Positions 29,128 to 38,388 are shown, counted from the first letter of the stretch. The stretch: 64,000 nt of DNA from an uncultured Eggerthellaceae bacterium (GCA_905234785.1 CAJOIP010000002.1:62001-126000); one strand, 5' to 3'. Translations and numbers: made by a program. Notes: a model not told the origin generated them from the sequence alone.

Positions 29128-30114
29128 ATGAGCGCGTTTCTCGATTCCATCCTCGCAAGGGCGAAAGCCGACAAGAAGACGATCGTGCTGCCCGAAGGCG
29201 ACGATCCGCGCACCCTCGAGGCTGCCGAGCGCATCCTCGCCGACGATGTGGCGAACCTGATCATCCTCGGCGACGGCGGGGCGATTGCGGAAAGCGGGCG
29301 TGCGCTCGACGGTGCCGAGGTCATCGACGTTGCAACGTTCGAGGGCAAGCAACAGCTTGCCGAGCAGCTGTACGAGATCCGCAAGGCGAAGGGCATGACG
29401 CCCGAACAAGCGCTCGAGCTCATGGACAACGTGCTGTACCTGGGCGTCATGCTCGTGAAGAGCGGGCGTGCCGACGGCATGGTTTCGGGCGCGTGCCATT
29501 CCACGGGAGACGTCCTTCGCCCTAGCCTGCAAATACTGAAGACGGCGCCCGGCGCCAAGCTCGTCAGCTCGTTCTTCGTCATGTGCGTGCCCGATTGCGA
29601 TTTGGGCGCGAACGGCACCTTCGTGTTCTCGGATTGCGGCCTCGAAGTTCAGCCCGATGCCGAGCGGCTTGCGAACATCGCCGTGAGCTCTGCGGCGTCG
29701 TTCGAGCGCCTTGTGGGCGATAAGCCCATTGTCGCCATGCTGTCGCATTCGTCGTACGGCTCAGCGAAGAACGACGATACGGCGAAGGTCGTCGAGGCCA
29801 CGCGTATCGCGAAAGAGCTTGCGCCCGAACTCTCGCTCGACGGCGAGTTGCAGCTCGATGCCGCCATCGTGCCCGAAGTGGGAGCGTCGAAGGCTCCCGA
29901 TTCCCCGGTTGCCGGCCGCGCGAACGTGCTCGTGTTCCCCGACCTCGATGCGGGCAATATCGGCTACAAGCTCGTGCAGCGCCTCGCCAAGGCGGAAGCG
30001 TACGGACCCGTGACGCAGGGCATCGCCGCGCCCGTGAACGACCTTTCCCGCGGCTGCAACGCCGACGACATCTACGGCGTGGTGGCCATCACCTGCGTGC
30101 AAGCGCAAGCCTAA
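29128..30114 (+). CDS. pta: Phosphate acetyltransferase
   Basis: A 328-aa short-form phosphotransacetylase that converts acetyl-CoA to acetyl phosphate, feeding acetate kinase. Motifs include KTIVLPEGDDPRTLEAAERI at the N-terminus, VKSGRADGMVSGACHSTGDVLRP, MLSHSSYGSAKNDDTAKV, and the C-terminal VFPDLDAGNIGYKLVQRL with GPVTQGIAAPVNDLSRG. It is the catalytic domain only, without the N-terminal DRTGG domain of longer enzymes. The Shine-Dalgarno is GGAGG. It stands apart from ackA. Confidence 0.96.
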   Translation: MSAFLDSILARAKADKKTIVLPEGDDPRTLEAAERILADDVANLIILGDGGAIAESGRALDGAEVIDVATFEGKQQLAEQLYEIRKAKGMTPEQALELMDNVLYLGVMLVKSGRADGMVSGACHSTGDVLRPSLQILKTAPGAKLVSSFFVMCVPDCDLGANGTFVFSDCGLEVQPDAERLANIAVSSAASFERLVGDKPIVAMLSHSSYGSAKNDDTAKVVEATRIAKELAPELSLDGELQLDAAIVPEVGASKAPDSPVAGRANVLVFPDLDAGNIGYKLVQRLAKAEAYGPVTQGIAAPVNDLSRGCNADDIYGVVAITCVQAQA

Positions 30115-30119
30115 CAGCT

Positions 30120-30148
30120 CATCCAAACGGCCTAAGGCTGTTTGGATG
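30120..30148. repeat. Dispersed palindrome family 1, copy 3
   Basis: CATCCAAAC and GTTTGGATG arms surround GGCCTAAGGC. It lies between the convergent stop codons of pta and the aminotransferase-like gene, 5 bases from pta and 4 from the other. Confidence 0.8.
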
Positions 30149-30152
30149 ACGG

Positions 30153-31283
30153 TTAGCTGGTGGGGGAGACGATGCGACGCAGCGTCGCGATGAGCTTCTC
30201 GTTGTCTTGGCGCGTGCGAACGGCGGTGCAGAAGTAGCCGTTGTTGGCGAGGCCGGGCGTTCCCGCGAGCTTGCGGATGAGGAACCCTTCCAATTGAAGG
30301 CGCGAGCTGAGCTCGTTGACGTCGCGCACGGCGAGCTTCAAATCGCCGCCGTTGTGGTACGAGCACATGACGTAATTGGCTTCGGCGGGGAAGATGTCTA
30401 TTCCCGGCACGAGCGAGAGCATGCACTGCATCCAGGGAATCTCGCTGTACAGGAACCCCCGCACGCCGTCGAGGCGCGGATATTCGGCCATATGGGGCTC
30501 GGCGAGCACTTCCGCGATCATGGTCACAGACGAGCTGTCGTAGAAGCGCGCGATCTCGGCAATGGTGTCGGGATGCGCGATGCAGTAGCTGACGTGTGCG
30601 CCGGGCATCGAGTACTGCTCCGAGAACGATTGTATGACCACGAGGTTCTTGTTGTCGCGCACAAGCGGCACCATCGACTCGCCGCCGAGCGTGAGCTCGA
30701 TGGAGCGCTCGTCGACGACGACCCAATCGCACATGTCGAGATACGACTCGAGCGTCGATTTCGAAAGGAGCCTGCTCGATGGCCAGCTTGGGTTCGAAAG
30801 CACCGCTGCGTCAATGTGAACGCCACGTTGGCCGAGAAGGTCGGCAGGTGGCGTGATGAACGTCGCGGGCGACGAGATGTCTTCGATGTCGTGGCCGATG
30901 TTCGTCAGCGACATGACGTACTCGACGGGGCAGGGCATCGAAATGCCCACAACGCAGCGCTCGAAAGCTTGCGCGACGGCGGAAATCATTGAAGACACCG
31001 TCGATCCGACGAGGAACGACTCGACGGGCATGCCGTGAATGCGCGCGAGTGCGCTTCGCAGCGTATGGGCCTCGCGGTCGGGATGATACGACACCCACCC
31101 GTCTGCGAGCGCGCTGCGGATGGCATGGACGAACGAAGACGGCGTGCCGAAGGGGTTCTCGACGCCCGAGAAATCGATCCACGAGATCTCGCGGCGCACA
31201 TCGTAGGGCGGGCAGAGCGCCTGCTCGGGGATTTCCTCGAGCGAACGGTGCTGCGAACGCGTTATGTCGGATGCGAACGCCAT
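30153..31283 (-). CDS. Aminotransferase-fold protein lacking the PLP lysine
   Basis: A 376-aa protein with the outline of a fold-type I (HisC/CobD-like) aminotransferase: FSGVENPFGTPSSFV at the N-terminus, VSYHPDREAHTLRSALARIHG, then the large-domain strands and YCIAHPDTIAEIARF. At the position of the Schiff-base lysine (RTFSK in HisC-type enzymes) the sequence is VIQSFSEQYSMPG, with Glu at residue 222 (codon GAG). NPNNPTG is replaced by NPSWPSS, so the PLP-ring Asn is also changed, and DEAY reads DERS. The frame is open with no disruption. A normal aminotransferase reaction is therefore unlikely; a binding or regulatory role is inferred. Confidence 0.7.
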   Translation of the reverse strand: MAFASDITRSQHRSLEEIPEQALCPPYDVRREISWIDFSGVENPFGTPSSFVHAIRSALADGWVSYHPDREAHTLRSALARIHGMPVESFLVGSTVSSMISAVAQAFERCVVGISMPCPVEYVMSLTNIGHDIEDISSPATFITPPADLLGQRGVHIDAAVLSNPSWPSSRLLSKSTLESYLDMCDWVVVDERSIELTLGGESMVPLVRDNKNLVVIQSFSEQYSMPGAHVSYCIAHPDTIAEIARFYDSSSVTMIAEVLAEPHMAEYPRLDGVRGFLYSEIPWMQCMLSLVPGIDIFPAEANYVMCSYHNGGDLKLAVRDVNELSSRLQLEGFLIRKLAGTPGLANNGYFCTAVRTRQDNEKLIATLRRIVSPTS

Positions 31284-31708
31284 GCGCCCAAACCCTTTCC
31301 AAACCGCATGATATGGTGAGAACGGGAGGGCTAAAGTGGCAGATGTTGTACGTGTGCGTCACCGTTCAGTTTTCACTGTTCCCGCAGGTGGAAGCGGGTT
31401 TTCTATCCTAGCATAAAACGAGCAGGATGTGTCAAACGGGTCATCTTTGTTATACATCATCAGCTTGTTGTCATCCCGAGCGTAAGCGAGGGATCTCCCC
31501 CGTTGCATCGGGGGAGATCCTTCGACTCCGCGCTTCGCGCTCCGCTCAGGATGACAAAAGGGAAGCGTTGCGCCGCTCCGCTCAGGATGACAAAAGGGAA
31601 GCGTTGCGCCGCTCCGCTCAGGATGACAAAAGGGAAGCGTTGCGCCGCTCCGCTCGTGATGGCAAGCGCTATGCGTGCGCTCATGTAAGGCCATGATAGA
31701 CTTTCACC
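31284..31708. other. 425-base divergent intergenic region
   Basis: No gene is seen here. The region holds the divergent start of the aminotransferase-like gene on the left, a plain stretch to 31470, a repeat family 3 element (31471-31664) and the short dinB leader. ORF-track entries across the repeat come from the 36-base (12-codon) period and are not real genes. Confidence 0.75.
31471..31664. repeat. Hairpin plus 36-bp tandem array (repeat family 3, copy 2)
   Basis: TCATCCCGAGCG leads into a strong stem GGATCTCCCCCG/CGGGGGAGATCC with loop TTGCAT, then GCTCCGCTCAGGATGACA. From 31539 the unit repeats every 36 bases (31539, 31575, 31611, 31647); the last unit has drifted. The 18-base core equals that at 27790, but the spacer (AGCGTTGCGCC here) differs, so each array was amplified independently. 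Confidence 0.9.
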
Positions 31709-32986
31709 ATGGACACGAAGGAAACACGCGATTTCTCGCTTTCGGCGCTGACGGCCATCCCGTGGATCGGCCGCGCGATCTTGCTGGTCGACCTCGACGC
31801 GTTCTTCGCGTCGGTCGAGCAGCTCGACCATCCGGGTTGGCGTGGGAAGCCCGTCATCGTCGGCGGGGCAGCGGACCGGCGCGGCGTCGTGTCGACCGCG
31901 TCCTACGAGGCGCGCACATACGGCGTCCACTCGGCCATGCCGTCGTCGACGGCGCACAAGCTCTGCCCAGACGCCATCTGGACCGAAGGCCACTACGACC
32001 GGTATCGCGAGATGTCGAACAAGGTCATGGCGATACTGTTCGACGAAACGCCCTTCGTGCAGCAGGTGAGCATCGACGAGGCGTTCATGGACGTCACGCC
32101 TACAGCCGTGAACCGCGACCACCCTGTTGAAATCGCCCTGCGCATCCAAGAGCGGGTGGCGAAACTCGGCGTGACGTGCTCGATCGGCGTCGGAACAACC
32201 AAGTCGATCGCCAAGCTCGCCTCGGACATGGACAAGCCGCGCGGCCTGACCGTGGTGCTTCCGGGAAGCGAGCGGAACTTCATGGACCCGCTACCCGTGC
32301 GGGCGCTCAGCGGCGTGGGCGCTTCTGCCGAGAAGAAGCTGAAGAAGCTCGGCATCGAGACGCTCGGCGACTTGGCGCGCGCCGATGACGACGAGGTCAT
32401 CGGGCTTCTCGGCAAAGCCGGCCGCGTCATGCTCGACCGCGCCCGTGCCGAGGAATACGCGCTCGTGGAGTCTGATGGCGAAGTGAAATCGGTTTCGAAC
32501 GAGACCTCGTTCGCGAAGGACCTGACGGCCCGCGCCGACATCGAGGCGGCGATTGACACGATGGCCGCCAAGGTGGGGCGCAGGCTCAGGCGAAAAGGAC
32601 TTGCGGGGCGCACGCTCGCATTGAAGGTGCGCTATTCGGACTTCAGCGTGAGAAGCGTCCAACGCCCGCTTCCAAACCCTTCCGACGACGAGTTCCTGTT
32701 CATGGAAATGCTCCACGACATGCTCGACGACTTGTGGCAGGTCGGCATGGCGCTGCGCCTCGTAGGCGTCGCCGTCACCGGCTTCGACGATGAAAGCGCC
32801 CCCGAGCAGCTCGCCTTGTTCGAGGATGACGAAGCTGACGCCGTCGACAAGCGAAAGCATTTAGCCGGCGCGACCGACCGCGTGAAAGAGCGCTTCGGCG
32901 AAGGCGCGTTGCGCTACGGCCGCGAGCTTCGCCTGTCCGGCAACGACACCGGCACTACATCCAAGAATCCCGCCGATTACAAGTAA
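31709..32986 (+). CDS. dinB: DNA polymerase IV (Y-family, DinB)
   Basis: A 425-aa translesion polymerase. The palm motifs are complete: ILLVDLDAFFASVEQ (metal-binding Asp), VVSTASYEARTYGVHSAMPS, and VSIDEAFMDVT with the SxDE catalytic pair. The helix-hairpin-helix is ALSGVGASAEKKLKKLGI, and the little-finger domain follows (LKVRYSDFSVRSVQR). The C-terminal ~50 residues after QLALFEDDEA include a possible beta-clamp motif (EQLALF). About 20 residues precede the core. No LexA box was found upstream, unlike uvrA. Confidence 0.96.
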   Translation: MDTKETRDFSLSALTAIPWIGRAILLVDLDAFFASVEQLDHPGWRGKPVIVGGAADRRGVVSTASYEARTYGVHSAMPSSTAHKLCPDAIWTEGHYDRYREMSNKVMAILFDETPFVQQVSIDEAFMDVTPTAVNRDHPVEIALRIQERVAKLGVTCSIGVGTTKSIAKLASDMDKPRGLTVVLPGSERNFMDPLPVRALSGVGASAEKKLKKLGIETLGDLARADDDEVIGLLGKAGRVMLDRARAEEYALVESDGEVKSVSNETSFAKDLTARADIEAAIDTMAAKVGRRLRRKGLAGRTLALKVRYSDFSVRSVQRPLPNPSDDEFLFMEMLHDMLDDLWQVGMALRLVGVAVTGFDDESAPEQLALFEDDEADAVDKRKHLAGATDRVKERFGEGALRYGRELRLSGNDTGTTSKNPADYK

Positions 32987-33007
32987 AACCACGTAGGGTC
33001 AGGTTGT

Positions 33008-33880
33008 CTATCGCTTGTCGGCCAAGAAGAACAGGGCCAACGTGCCGGGACCGGAGTGCGCGCCGATGACGGGGTCGACGAAGTTGATGCGGATGTCGGT
33101 CACGCCGAGCTTGTCGCGGATCATGTCGGCCAGGTACAGCGCGTCTTCCTCGCAGTCGCCGTGGCTGATGAACACGGTCTGCTCGGAGACTGGCTGGATG
33201 GCGGATTCCTTCATGTGGTCGAACAGCGCCTGAATGGACTTCCTGCGCCCGCGGACCTTTTCCATGGGAATGAGGTGGCCTGCGTTGTCCATGTGCAGCA
33301 CGGGCTTGATGTTCAGGAGCGAACCCGCCCATGCGCTCGTGCGCGACACGCGCCCGCCGCGGAACAGGTACATGAGGTCGTCGACCGTGAACCAGTGCGC
33401 CAAGTTGAACTTGTGGGCCTCGACCCAGCCGTGCGTTTCCTCGATGGTGGCACCGTCGCGCGCCATGCACGCGGCCTTGTACACGAGCAGGCCCTCGCCC
33501 ATGGAAGCGCCGCGCGTGTCGACGTGGAATATCTTGCGCGTGGGGAACTCGCTGCGCATGGCGTCGAGCATGCCGGCTGTGGCCTCGTAGGTGCCGGACA
33601 GGCCGCTTGAAAAGCCGATGTAGAGGATGTCGCGCCCGTCGGCCAAGATCTGGTGCAGGAGCTTCTCGGAGTCTTGCTGGTTGGGCAGCGAGGTCGTGAA
33701 CACCTTGCCTTCGCGCATCATCGTGTAGAACCGCTGCAGGTCGCTCTTCTCGCCCTGCGTGTAGCTTTGGAACTGCTCGCCGTCGGACATGAACGTGAGC
33801 GGCAAGATGTGAAGCCCGAACTCGTCGATCATCTCGTCGAGCAGGTTGCAGCTGGAATCGGTGACGATATCGAATTGCAT
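33008..33880 (-). CDS. DegV family fatty-acid-binding protein
   Basis: A 290-aa DegV protein; this family binds a fatty acid and in Firmicutes acts with fatty acid kinase FakA. The signature VTDSSCNLLDEMIDEFGLHILPLTF opens the protein, TSLPNQQDSEKLL is the conserved binding loop, FSSGLSGTYEATAG the phosphate-side motif, and VDPVIGAHSGPGTLALFFL the C-terminal block. It is convergent with dinB and divergent from ileS. No FakA partner (DAK-like) is in the window. A second DegV gene lies at 50718. Confidence 0.92.
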   Translation of the reverse strand: MQFDIVTDSSCNLLDEMIDEFGLHILPLTFMSDGEQFQSYTQGEKSDLQRFYTMMREGKVFTTSLPNQQDSEKLLHQILADGRDILYIGFSSGLSGTYEATAGMLDAMRSEFPTRKIFHVDTRGASMGEGLLVYKAACMARDGATIEETHGWVEAHKFNLAHWFTVDDLMYLFRGGRVSRTSAWAGSLLNIKPVLHMDNAGHLIPMEKVRGRRKSIQALFDHMKESAIQPVSEQTVFISHGDCEEDALYLADMIRDKLGVTDIRINFVDPVIGAHSGPGTLALFFLADKR

Positions 33881-34003
33881 GTGCGGTCCTTTCGCGATTA
33901 ACCTGATTCATTATTGTACACAACATAGCCTGAAGGGGAGTATCTCCATTGGTCTAAAATCTGTTGATACCGCGATACGCTCGAAGGGCAATGCGCGTTC
34001 TTA

Positions 34004-34009
34004 TATACT
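34004..34009 (+). promoter_or_regulatory. Possible -10 box of ileS
   Basis: TATACT lies 37 bases before the ileS GTG, in an AT-rich stretch (TTATATACTT). No T-box antiterminator sequence (AGGGTGGnACCGCG) was found in the 166-base leader. Confidence 0.35.
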
Positions 34010-34046
34010 TAACGGGTTTGAGTTAAAGCAGCTGAAAGAGGAAAAC

Positions 34047-36890
34047 GTGGCGAACAGTTACAAAGACACGATGAACCTGCCCCAGACCGATTTCCCCATG
34101 CGCGGAAACCTGCCTGAAAACGAGCCGAAGCGCCTGGAAAAATGGGAAAGCGAGCGCCTGTACTGGCGCGTCCTCGAGAAGAACAAGGACAACGAGCCTC
34201 ACGTCCTGCACGACGGCCCGCCGTACGCGAACGGCCCCATTCACATCGGGCACGCCTTCAACAAGATCCTGAAGGATTTCGTGAACAAATCGCACGCCCA
34301 GCGCGGCTACCACACGCCTTACATCCCCGGCTGGGATTGCCATGGCCAGCCCATCGAGCACATGGTCGAGGAGATGCTCGGCACGGAGAAGTTCCGCGAG
34401 ACGCCCCAGCCCGAAGTGCGCCGGTTGTGCCGCGAATGGGCCGAGAAGTACGTGGGCGTGCAGCGCGAGGGCTTCAAGCGCCTGGGCGTGAACGCCGACT
34501 GGGAGCACCCGTACCTCACGTTCATCCCGAACTTCGAGGCGGGCAACGTCGAGATCTTCAAGAAGATGTACCTCGACGGCGCTATTTACCGCGGCCGCAA
34601 GCCCATCCACTGGTGCAGCCACTGCCACACGGCGCTCGCCGAGGCGGAAATCGAATACGGCGACGAGGTGTCGCCCGCCATCTTCGTGCGCTTCGAGATG
34701 ACTACGACGCCCGCGGGCCTGGAAGCGTGGGAGGGCAAGCTCGACGTCGCCATCTGGACGACCACGCCCTGGACGCTTCCCGCCGACGACGCCGTCATCC
34801 TGCACCCGACCGAGGGCTATGTCGCCGTCGCGCACGAGGGTCGTGCCTACATCATGGCCGAGGCGCTCGTCGAGAAGCTCGTCGAGAAGTTCGGCTGGGA
34901 TGACGCAAAGGTCGTCGAGGGCTTCAAGGCCACGGGTACCGAGCTTGAGGGCAACCGCTACAAGCAGCCCATATTCGGCGATCAAGGCGAAGAGGGCGTG
35001 TTCATCTACGCCGACTACGTCACGATGGAAGACGGCACCGGCATCGTGCACACCGCGCCAGGCCATGGCGTCGACGACTACCTCGCCGGCATGAAGTTCG
35101 GCGTGCCGGTTGTCATGCCGGTCGACGACGACGGCCGCTTCTACGTGGGCGACACCATGGGCTTCGGCGGCCCGTTCTCCGGCATGGAAGTGAACGAGGC
35201 TAACCCCGTCATCATCGAGTGGCTGCGCGAGCGCGGCATGCTCATCCTGCATGAGGACATCAACCACAGCTACCCGCATTGCTGGCGCTGCCACGAGCCG
35301 GTCATCTTCCGCGCCACGAGCCAGTGGTTCGTGAGCATGGACGACACGGGCCTGCGCGAAGCGGCCACGAAGGCCATCCAGGAAGACGTCGAGTGGATCC
35401 CCGCGTGGGCCTCCAACCGCATCGGCGCCATGGTGGCCGAGCGCCCTGACTGGTGCATCTCGCGCCAGCGTTCCTGGGGCGTGCCCATTCCCGTGTTCAC
35501 CTGCGGGAAGTGCGGTCAGACCGTTGCCACCGAGGCGACGTTCGACGCCGTCATCGACCTGTTCTACAAGGAGGGCGCCGACGCGTGGTTCACGAAGCGC
35601 CCCGCCGAGTACCTGCCTGCCGACACGTGCTGCGCCAAGTGCGGCGCCGGCGTGGAAGACCTCGAACCCGAAAAGGACATCCTCGACGTGTGGTGGGAAA
35701 GCGGCGTGTCGCACCAAAGCGTGCTGCGCCACCGCGCCGACGAAGGGCTCACATGGCCTGCCGACATGTACCTGGAAGGCTCTGACCAGCACCGCGGATG
35801 GTTCCAATCGTCGCTGCTCACGAGCGTGGGGGCATACGGCGTTCCCCCGTACAAGTCGGTCATGCACTGCGGATTCACCGTCGACGAGAACGGCGAGAAG
35901 ATGTCGAAGTCGAAGGGCAACGGCATCGACCCGGCCGATGTCATGGGCAAGTTCGGCGCAGACGTGCTGCGCCTGTGGGTCGCATCGGTCGATTACTCGC
36001 ATGACGTTTCCATATCCGACAACATCCTGAAGCAGGTGTCCGACGCGTACCGCAAGTTCCGCAACAGCCTGAGGTTCCTGCTTGCCAACCTCTACGACTT
36101 CGGGCTCGGCGAGCTCGCGAGCTCGTGGGACGACCTCGAGCCCGTCGACAAGTACATGATGGCCCGCGCGTACGCCCTGCTCGTCGAGTGCGAGGCGGCG
36201 TACGATGCGTACAAGTTCCAGGGCGTGTACCGCGCGTGCTACGATTTCGTGAACGAGCTCTCGAGCGTCTACATGGACGTCACGAAGGACCGCCTGTACT
36301 CCGAGGCACCCGATTCGCCGCGCCGCCGCGCCGTTCAGACCGTGCTCGCGAACATCCTCGAGGTGCTCGTGCGCGTGCTCGCGCCGATCCTCTCGTTCAC
36401 GTGCGACGAGGTGTGGGAGCACTTCCCCGAGGGGCTGCACGGAGGCCAAGACCGGCCGTTCAGCGTGCAGCTGGCAGGATGGCCCGCGCGCGACGACTTC
36501 TGCCCGCCGCTTCCGGCCGACGACGGCGCTGCCGACATCGCCGCGTTCGAGAAGGCGCTTGCGGTCCGCGAGGTCGCAACGAAGGCGCTCGAGGATGCGC
36601 GCGCAGAGGGTTTCGTGAAGAAGAGCCAGGAAGCCGCCGTCAAAGTCACGGCTCCTTCCGAGGACCTGGCTGCCTTGAAGTCGTTCGGCGAAGCGGTTCT
36701 CGAAGAGCTCTTCATCGTTTCGGGAGTCGAGCTCGCCGCCGGCGACGAGCTCGCATGCGAAGTCGTCCATGCGCAAGGCGAGAAGTGCCCGCGCTGCTGG
36801 AATTACCGCGAGCTCGGCGGAAACGCGAACCACCCGGATGTCTGCGGACGCTGCGGCGATGCCCTCGACGCAATCGGGTTCGCCGGGTAG
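34047..36890 (+). CDS. ileS: Isoleucyl-tRNA synthetase
   Basis: A 947-aa class I synthetase charging tRNA-Ile. The HIGH motif is in GPIHIGHAFNKILKDFV, KMSKS in NGEKMSKSKGNGIDPADV, and the CP1 editing domain lies between them (WTTTPWTLPADDAV). The C-terminal zinc ribbon CPRCWNYRELGG...CGRCGDAL is present, so it is the bacterial-type enzyme. The ORF track opens at 33846, but GTG at 34047 with AAAGAGG upstream yields the standard N-terminus (MANSYKDTMNLPQTDFPMRG). The stop codon abuts lspA, and ileS-lspA-rluD read as one operon. Confidence 0.96.
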   Translation: MANSYKDTMNLPQTDFPMRGNLPENEPKRLEKWESERLYWRVLEKNKDNEPHVLHDGPPYANGPIHIGHAFNKILKDFVNKSHAQRGYHTPYIPGWDCHGQPIEHMVEEMLGTEKFRETPQPEVRRLCREWAEKYVGVQREGFKRLGVNADWEHPYLTFIPNFEAGNVEIFKKMYLDGAIYRGRKPIHWCSHCHTALAEAEIEYGDEVSPAIFVRFEMTTTPAGLEAWEGKLDVAIWTTTPWTLPADDAVILHPTEGYVAVAHEGRAYIMAEALVEKLVEKFGWDDAKVVEGFKATGTELEGNRYKQPIFGDQGEEGVFIYADYVTMEDGTGIVHTAPGHGVDDYLAGMKFGVPVVMPVDDDGRFYVGDTMGFGGPFSGMEVNEANPVIIEWLRERGMLILHEDINHSYPHCWRCHEPVIFRATSQWFVSMDDTGLREAATKAIQEDVEWIPAWASNRIGAMVAERPDWCISRQRSWGVPIPVFTCGKCGQTVATEATFDAVIDLFYKEGADAWFTKRPAEYLPADTCCAKCGAGVEDLEPEKDILDVWWESGVSHQSVLRHRADEGLTWPADMYLEGSDQHRGWFQSSLLTSVGAYGVPPYKSVMHCGFTVDENGEKMSKSKGNGIDPADVMGKFGADVLRLWVASVDYSHDVSISDNILKQVSDAYRKFRNSLRFLLANLYDFGLGELASSWDDLEPVDKYMMARAYALLVECEAAYDAYKFQGVYRACYDFVNELSSVYMDVTKDRLYSEAPDSPRRRAVQTVLANILEVLVRVLAPILSFTCDEVWEHFPEGLHGGQDRPFSVQLAGWPARDDFCPPLPADDGAADIAAFEKALAVREVATKALEDARAEGFVKKSQEAAVKVTAPSEDLAALKSFGEAVLEELFIVSGVELAAGDELACEVVHAQGEKCPRCWNYRELGGNANHPDVCGRCGDALDAIGFAG

Positions 36891-37394
36891 ATGGCCTCAT
36901 CCGAAAACAATGCTGTGGCGAAGAGGACGGTCTTGCTTGCCGTCCTTGTCGTCATTTGGGTGCTGCTCGACCAGTTCACGAAATCGCTCGTCGCCGGCCA
37001 GGAGCTGGGCGGCATGTTCGTGGGCCCGTTCATGGGGCTCGTCGACTTCAGGCTCGTGCACAACACGGGCGGCGCCTGGGGCGTCTTCGAGGGCAACACG
37101 GTTGCGCTCGGCGTCTTCTCGCTCGTGGTGTGCGCGTTGCTGGCGGTCTATTACATCTGGCAGCGCAACGAGGTGAACCTCGTGCAGGCCATAGGCATCG
37201 CCCTCATCATGGCGGGCGGCATCGGCAACGCCATCGACCGCTTCGCCCAAGGCTACGTCACCGATTTCATCGAGTTCAGCTTTTTCGACTTCCCCGTGTT
37301 CAACGTGGCCGACATAGGCGTGACGTGCGGGTTCGTGCTACTCTTCATCGGGCTGGCGCTCGAGTGGCGCCGCGACGCGAAGGCGCGGCCATGA
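36891..37394 (+). CDS. lspA: Lipoprotein signal peptidase (signal peptidase II)
   Basis: A 167-aa membrane aspartyl protease removing signal peptides from lipidated prolipoproteins. Four hydrophobic segments are visible. Conserved motifs are LLDQFTKSLV, RLVHNTGGAWGVF, GGIGNAIDRFAQGYVTDFI (first catalytic Asp) and FNVADIGVTCGF (second catalytic Asp). The ATG directly follows the ileS stop, and the end overlaps the rluD start by ATGA. ileS-lspA linkage is common in bacteria. Confidence 0.96.
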   Translation: MASSENNAVAKRTVLLAVLVVIWVLLDQFTKSLVAGQELGGMFVGPFMGLVDFRLVHNTGGAWGVFEGNTVALGVFSLVVCALLAVYYIWQRNEVNLVQAIGIALIMAGGIGNAIDRFAQGYVTDFIEFSFFDFPVFNVADIGVTCGFVLLFIGLALEWRRDAKARP

Positions 37395-38365
37395 GCGTTT
37401 CGCGCTGCTACGTGGCGACGGCCGCCGACGAGGGCATGAGGCTCGATGCGCTTTTGGGCGAGCGAGGCCTCTACGCGAGCCGCTCGGCTGCCGCCCATGC
37501 CATCGAAGGCGGCAAGGTGCTCGTGGCGGGGGAGCCTGCATCGAAGAAGCAGGCGGTCAAATCCGGCCAGGCCATCGTGTACGAGGTTGTCGAGGCCGAG
37601 GTCGACACGCCCCTCACCGGCGAGCCGATTCCGCTCGATATCCGCTACGAAGACGATGACGTCATCGTGCTGTCGAAGCAGGCTGGGCTCGTGTGCCATC
37701 CGTCCGACGACCACCGCGACGGAACGCTCGTGAACGCGCTCATATACCATTGCGGGGCCGACCACCTGTGCGACGTGCAGGGCGAGAAAGACCGCCTCGG
37801 CATCGTGCACCGGCTCGACATGGACACGACGGGGCTCATGATGGCCGCCAAGACGAACGTGGCCGGCGAAGCCCTCATGGCGGCCATTCAAGACCACGTG
37901 GTCGACCGTCGCTACCTCGCGCTCGTGCACGGGGTCATTGCGCACGACACTGGCATGATCGACGCCCCCATCGCGCGCCATCCCAAGGACCGCACCCGCA
38001 TGGCCATCCGCGACACCGAAAGCGCGCGCGAGGCCATCACGACGTTCACGGTGCTCGACCGCTTCGAAGCCGGCCTGCGTGACAACGGCTACACGCTTGT
38101 GGACTGCAAGCTGTTCACGGGGCGCACCCACCAGATCCGCGTTCACATGGAATACGCGAAGCACCCGCTCGTGGGCGACCCGCTCTACACGGCCAACCGC
38201 CCGCGGCACGAGTCGGCGAACCTCGGGCTTTCGCGTCAGTTCCTCCACTCGTTCAAGTTGACGTTCGATCATCCGATTACCGGAGAGACCTTGCATTTCG
38301 AGGACGACTTGCCCGATGATTTGGCAAACGTCCTCGAACAGCTCGAGGGTAGAAGGCAAAGCTGA
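37391..38365 (+). CDS. rluD: RluD-type pseudouridine synthase
   Basis: A 324-aa RluA-family synthase that modifies uridines in 23S rRNA. An N-terminal S4 RNA-binding domain (MRLDALLGERGLYASRSAAAHAIEGGKVLV) precedes the catalytic domain. The active-site motif is GIVHRLDMDTTGLMMAAK, with Asp in RLD. Further motifs are DVIVLSKQAGLVCHPS, LFTGRTHQIRVHMEYAKHPLVGDPLY and LHSFKLTFDHPITGE. The ORF track shows a far longer frame, but the ATG at 37391 overlapping the lspA stop is the plausible start. RluD is preferred over RluC from the lspA linkage. Confidence 0.9.
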   Translation: MSVSRCYVATAADEGMRLDALLGERGLYASRSAAAHAIEGGKVLVAGEPASKKQAVKSGQAIVYEVVEAEVDTPLTGEPIPLDIRYEDDDVIVLSKQAGLVCHPSDDHRDGTLVNALIYHCGADHLCDVQGEKDRLGIVHRLDMDTTGLMMAAKTNVAGEALMAAIQDHVVDRRYLALVHGVIAHDTGMIDAPIARHPKDRTRMAIRDTESAREAITTFTVLDRFEAGLRDNGYTLVDCKLFTGRTHQIRVHMEYAKHPLVGDPLYTANRPRHESANLGLSRQFLHSFKLTFDHPITGETLHFEDDLPDDLANVLEQLEGRRQS

Positions 38366-38388
38366 CACATCCAAAAGGAGCGTGCAGT

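Noticed and set aside
31359-31694. ORFs across the 36-bp tandem repeat (both strands)
   Set aside because: The open frames result from the 12-codon period. The product is a repeat of SAQDDKREALRR-type units with no start context.
33881-34046. T-box leader upstream of ileS
   Set aside because: No AGGGTGGnACCGCG-like antiterminator and no Stem-I features were found in the 166-base leader.
36125-38365. A 746-aa ORF ending in the pseudouridine synthase
   Set aside because: The first ~420 codons are a shadow of ileS and lspA. The true rluD start is the ATG at 37391, which overlaps the lspA stop.
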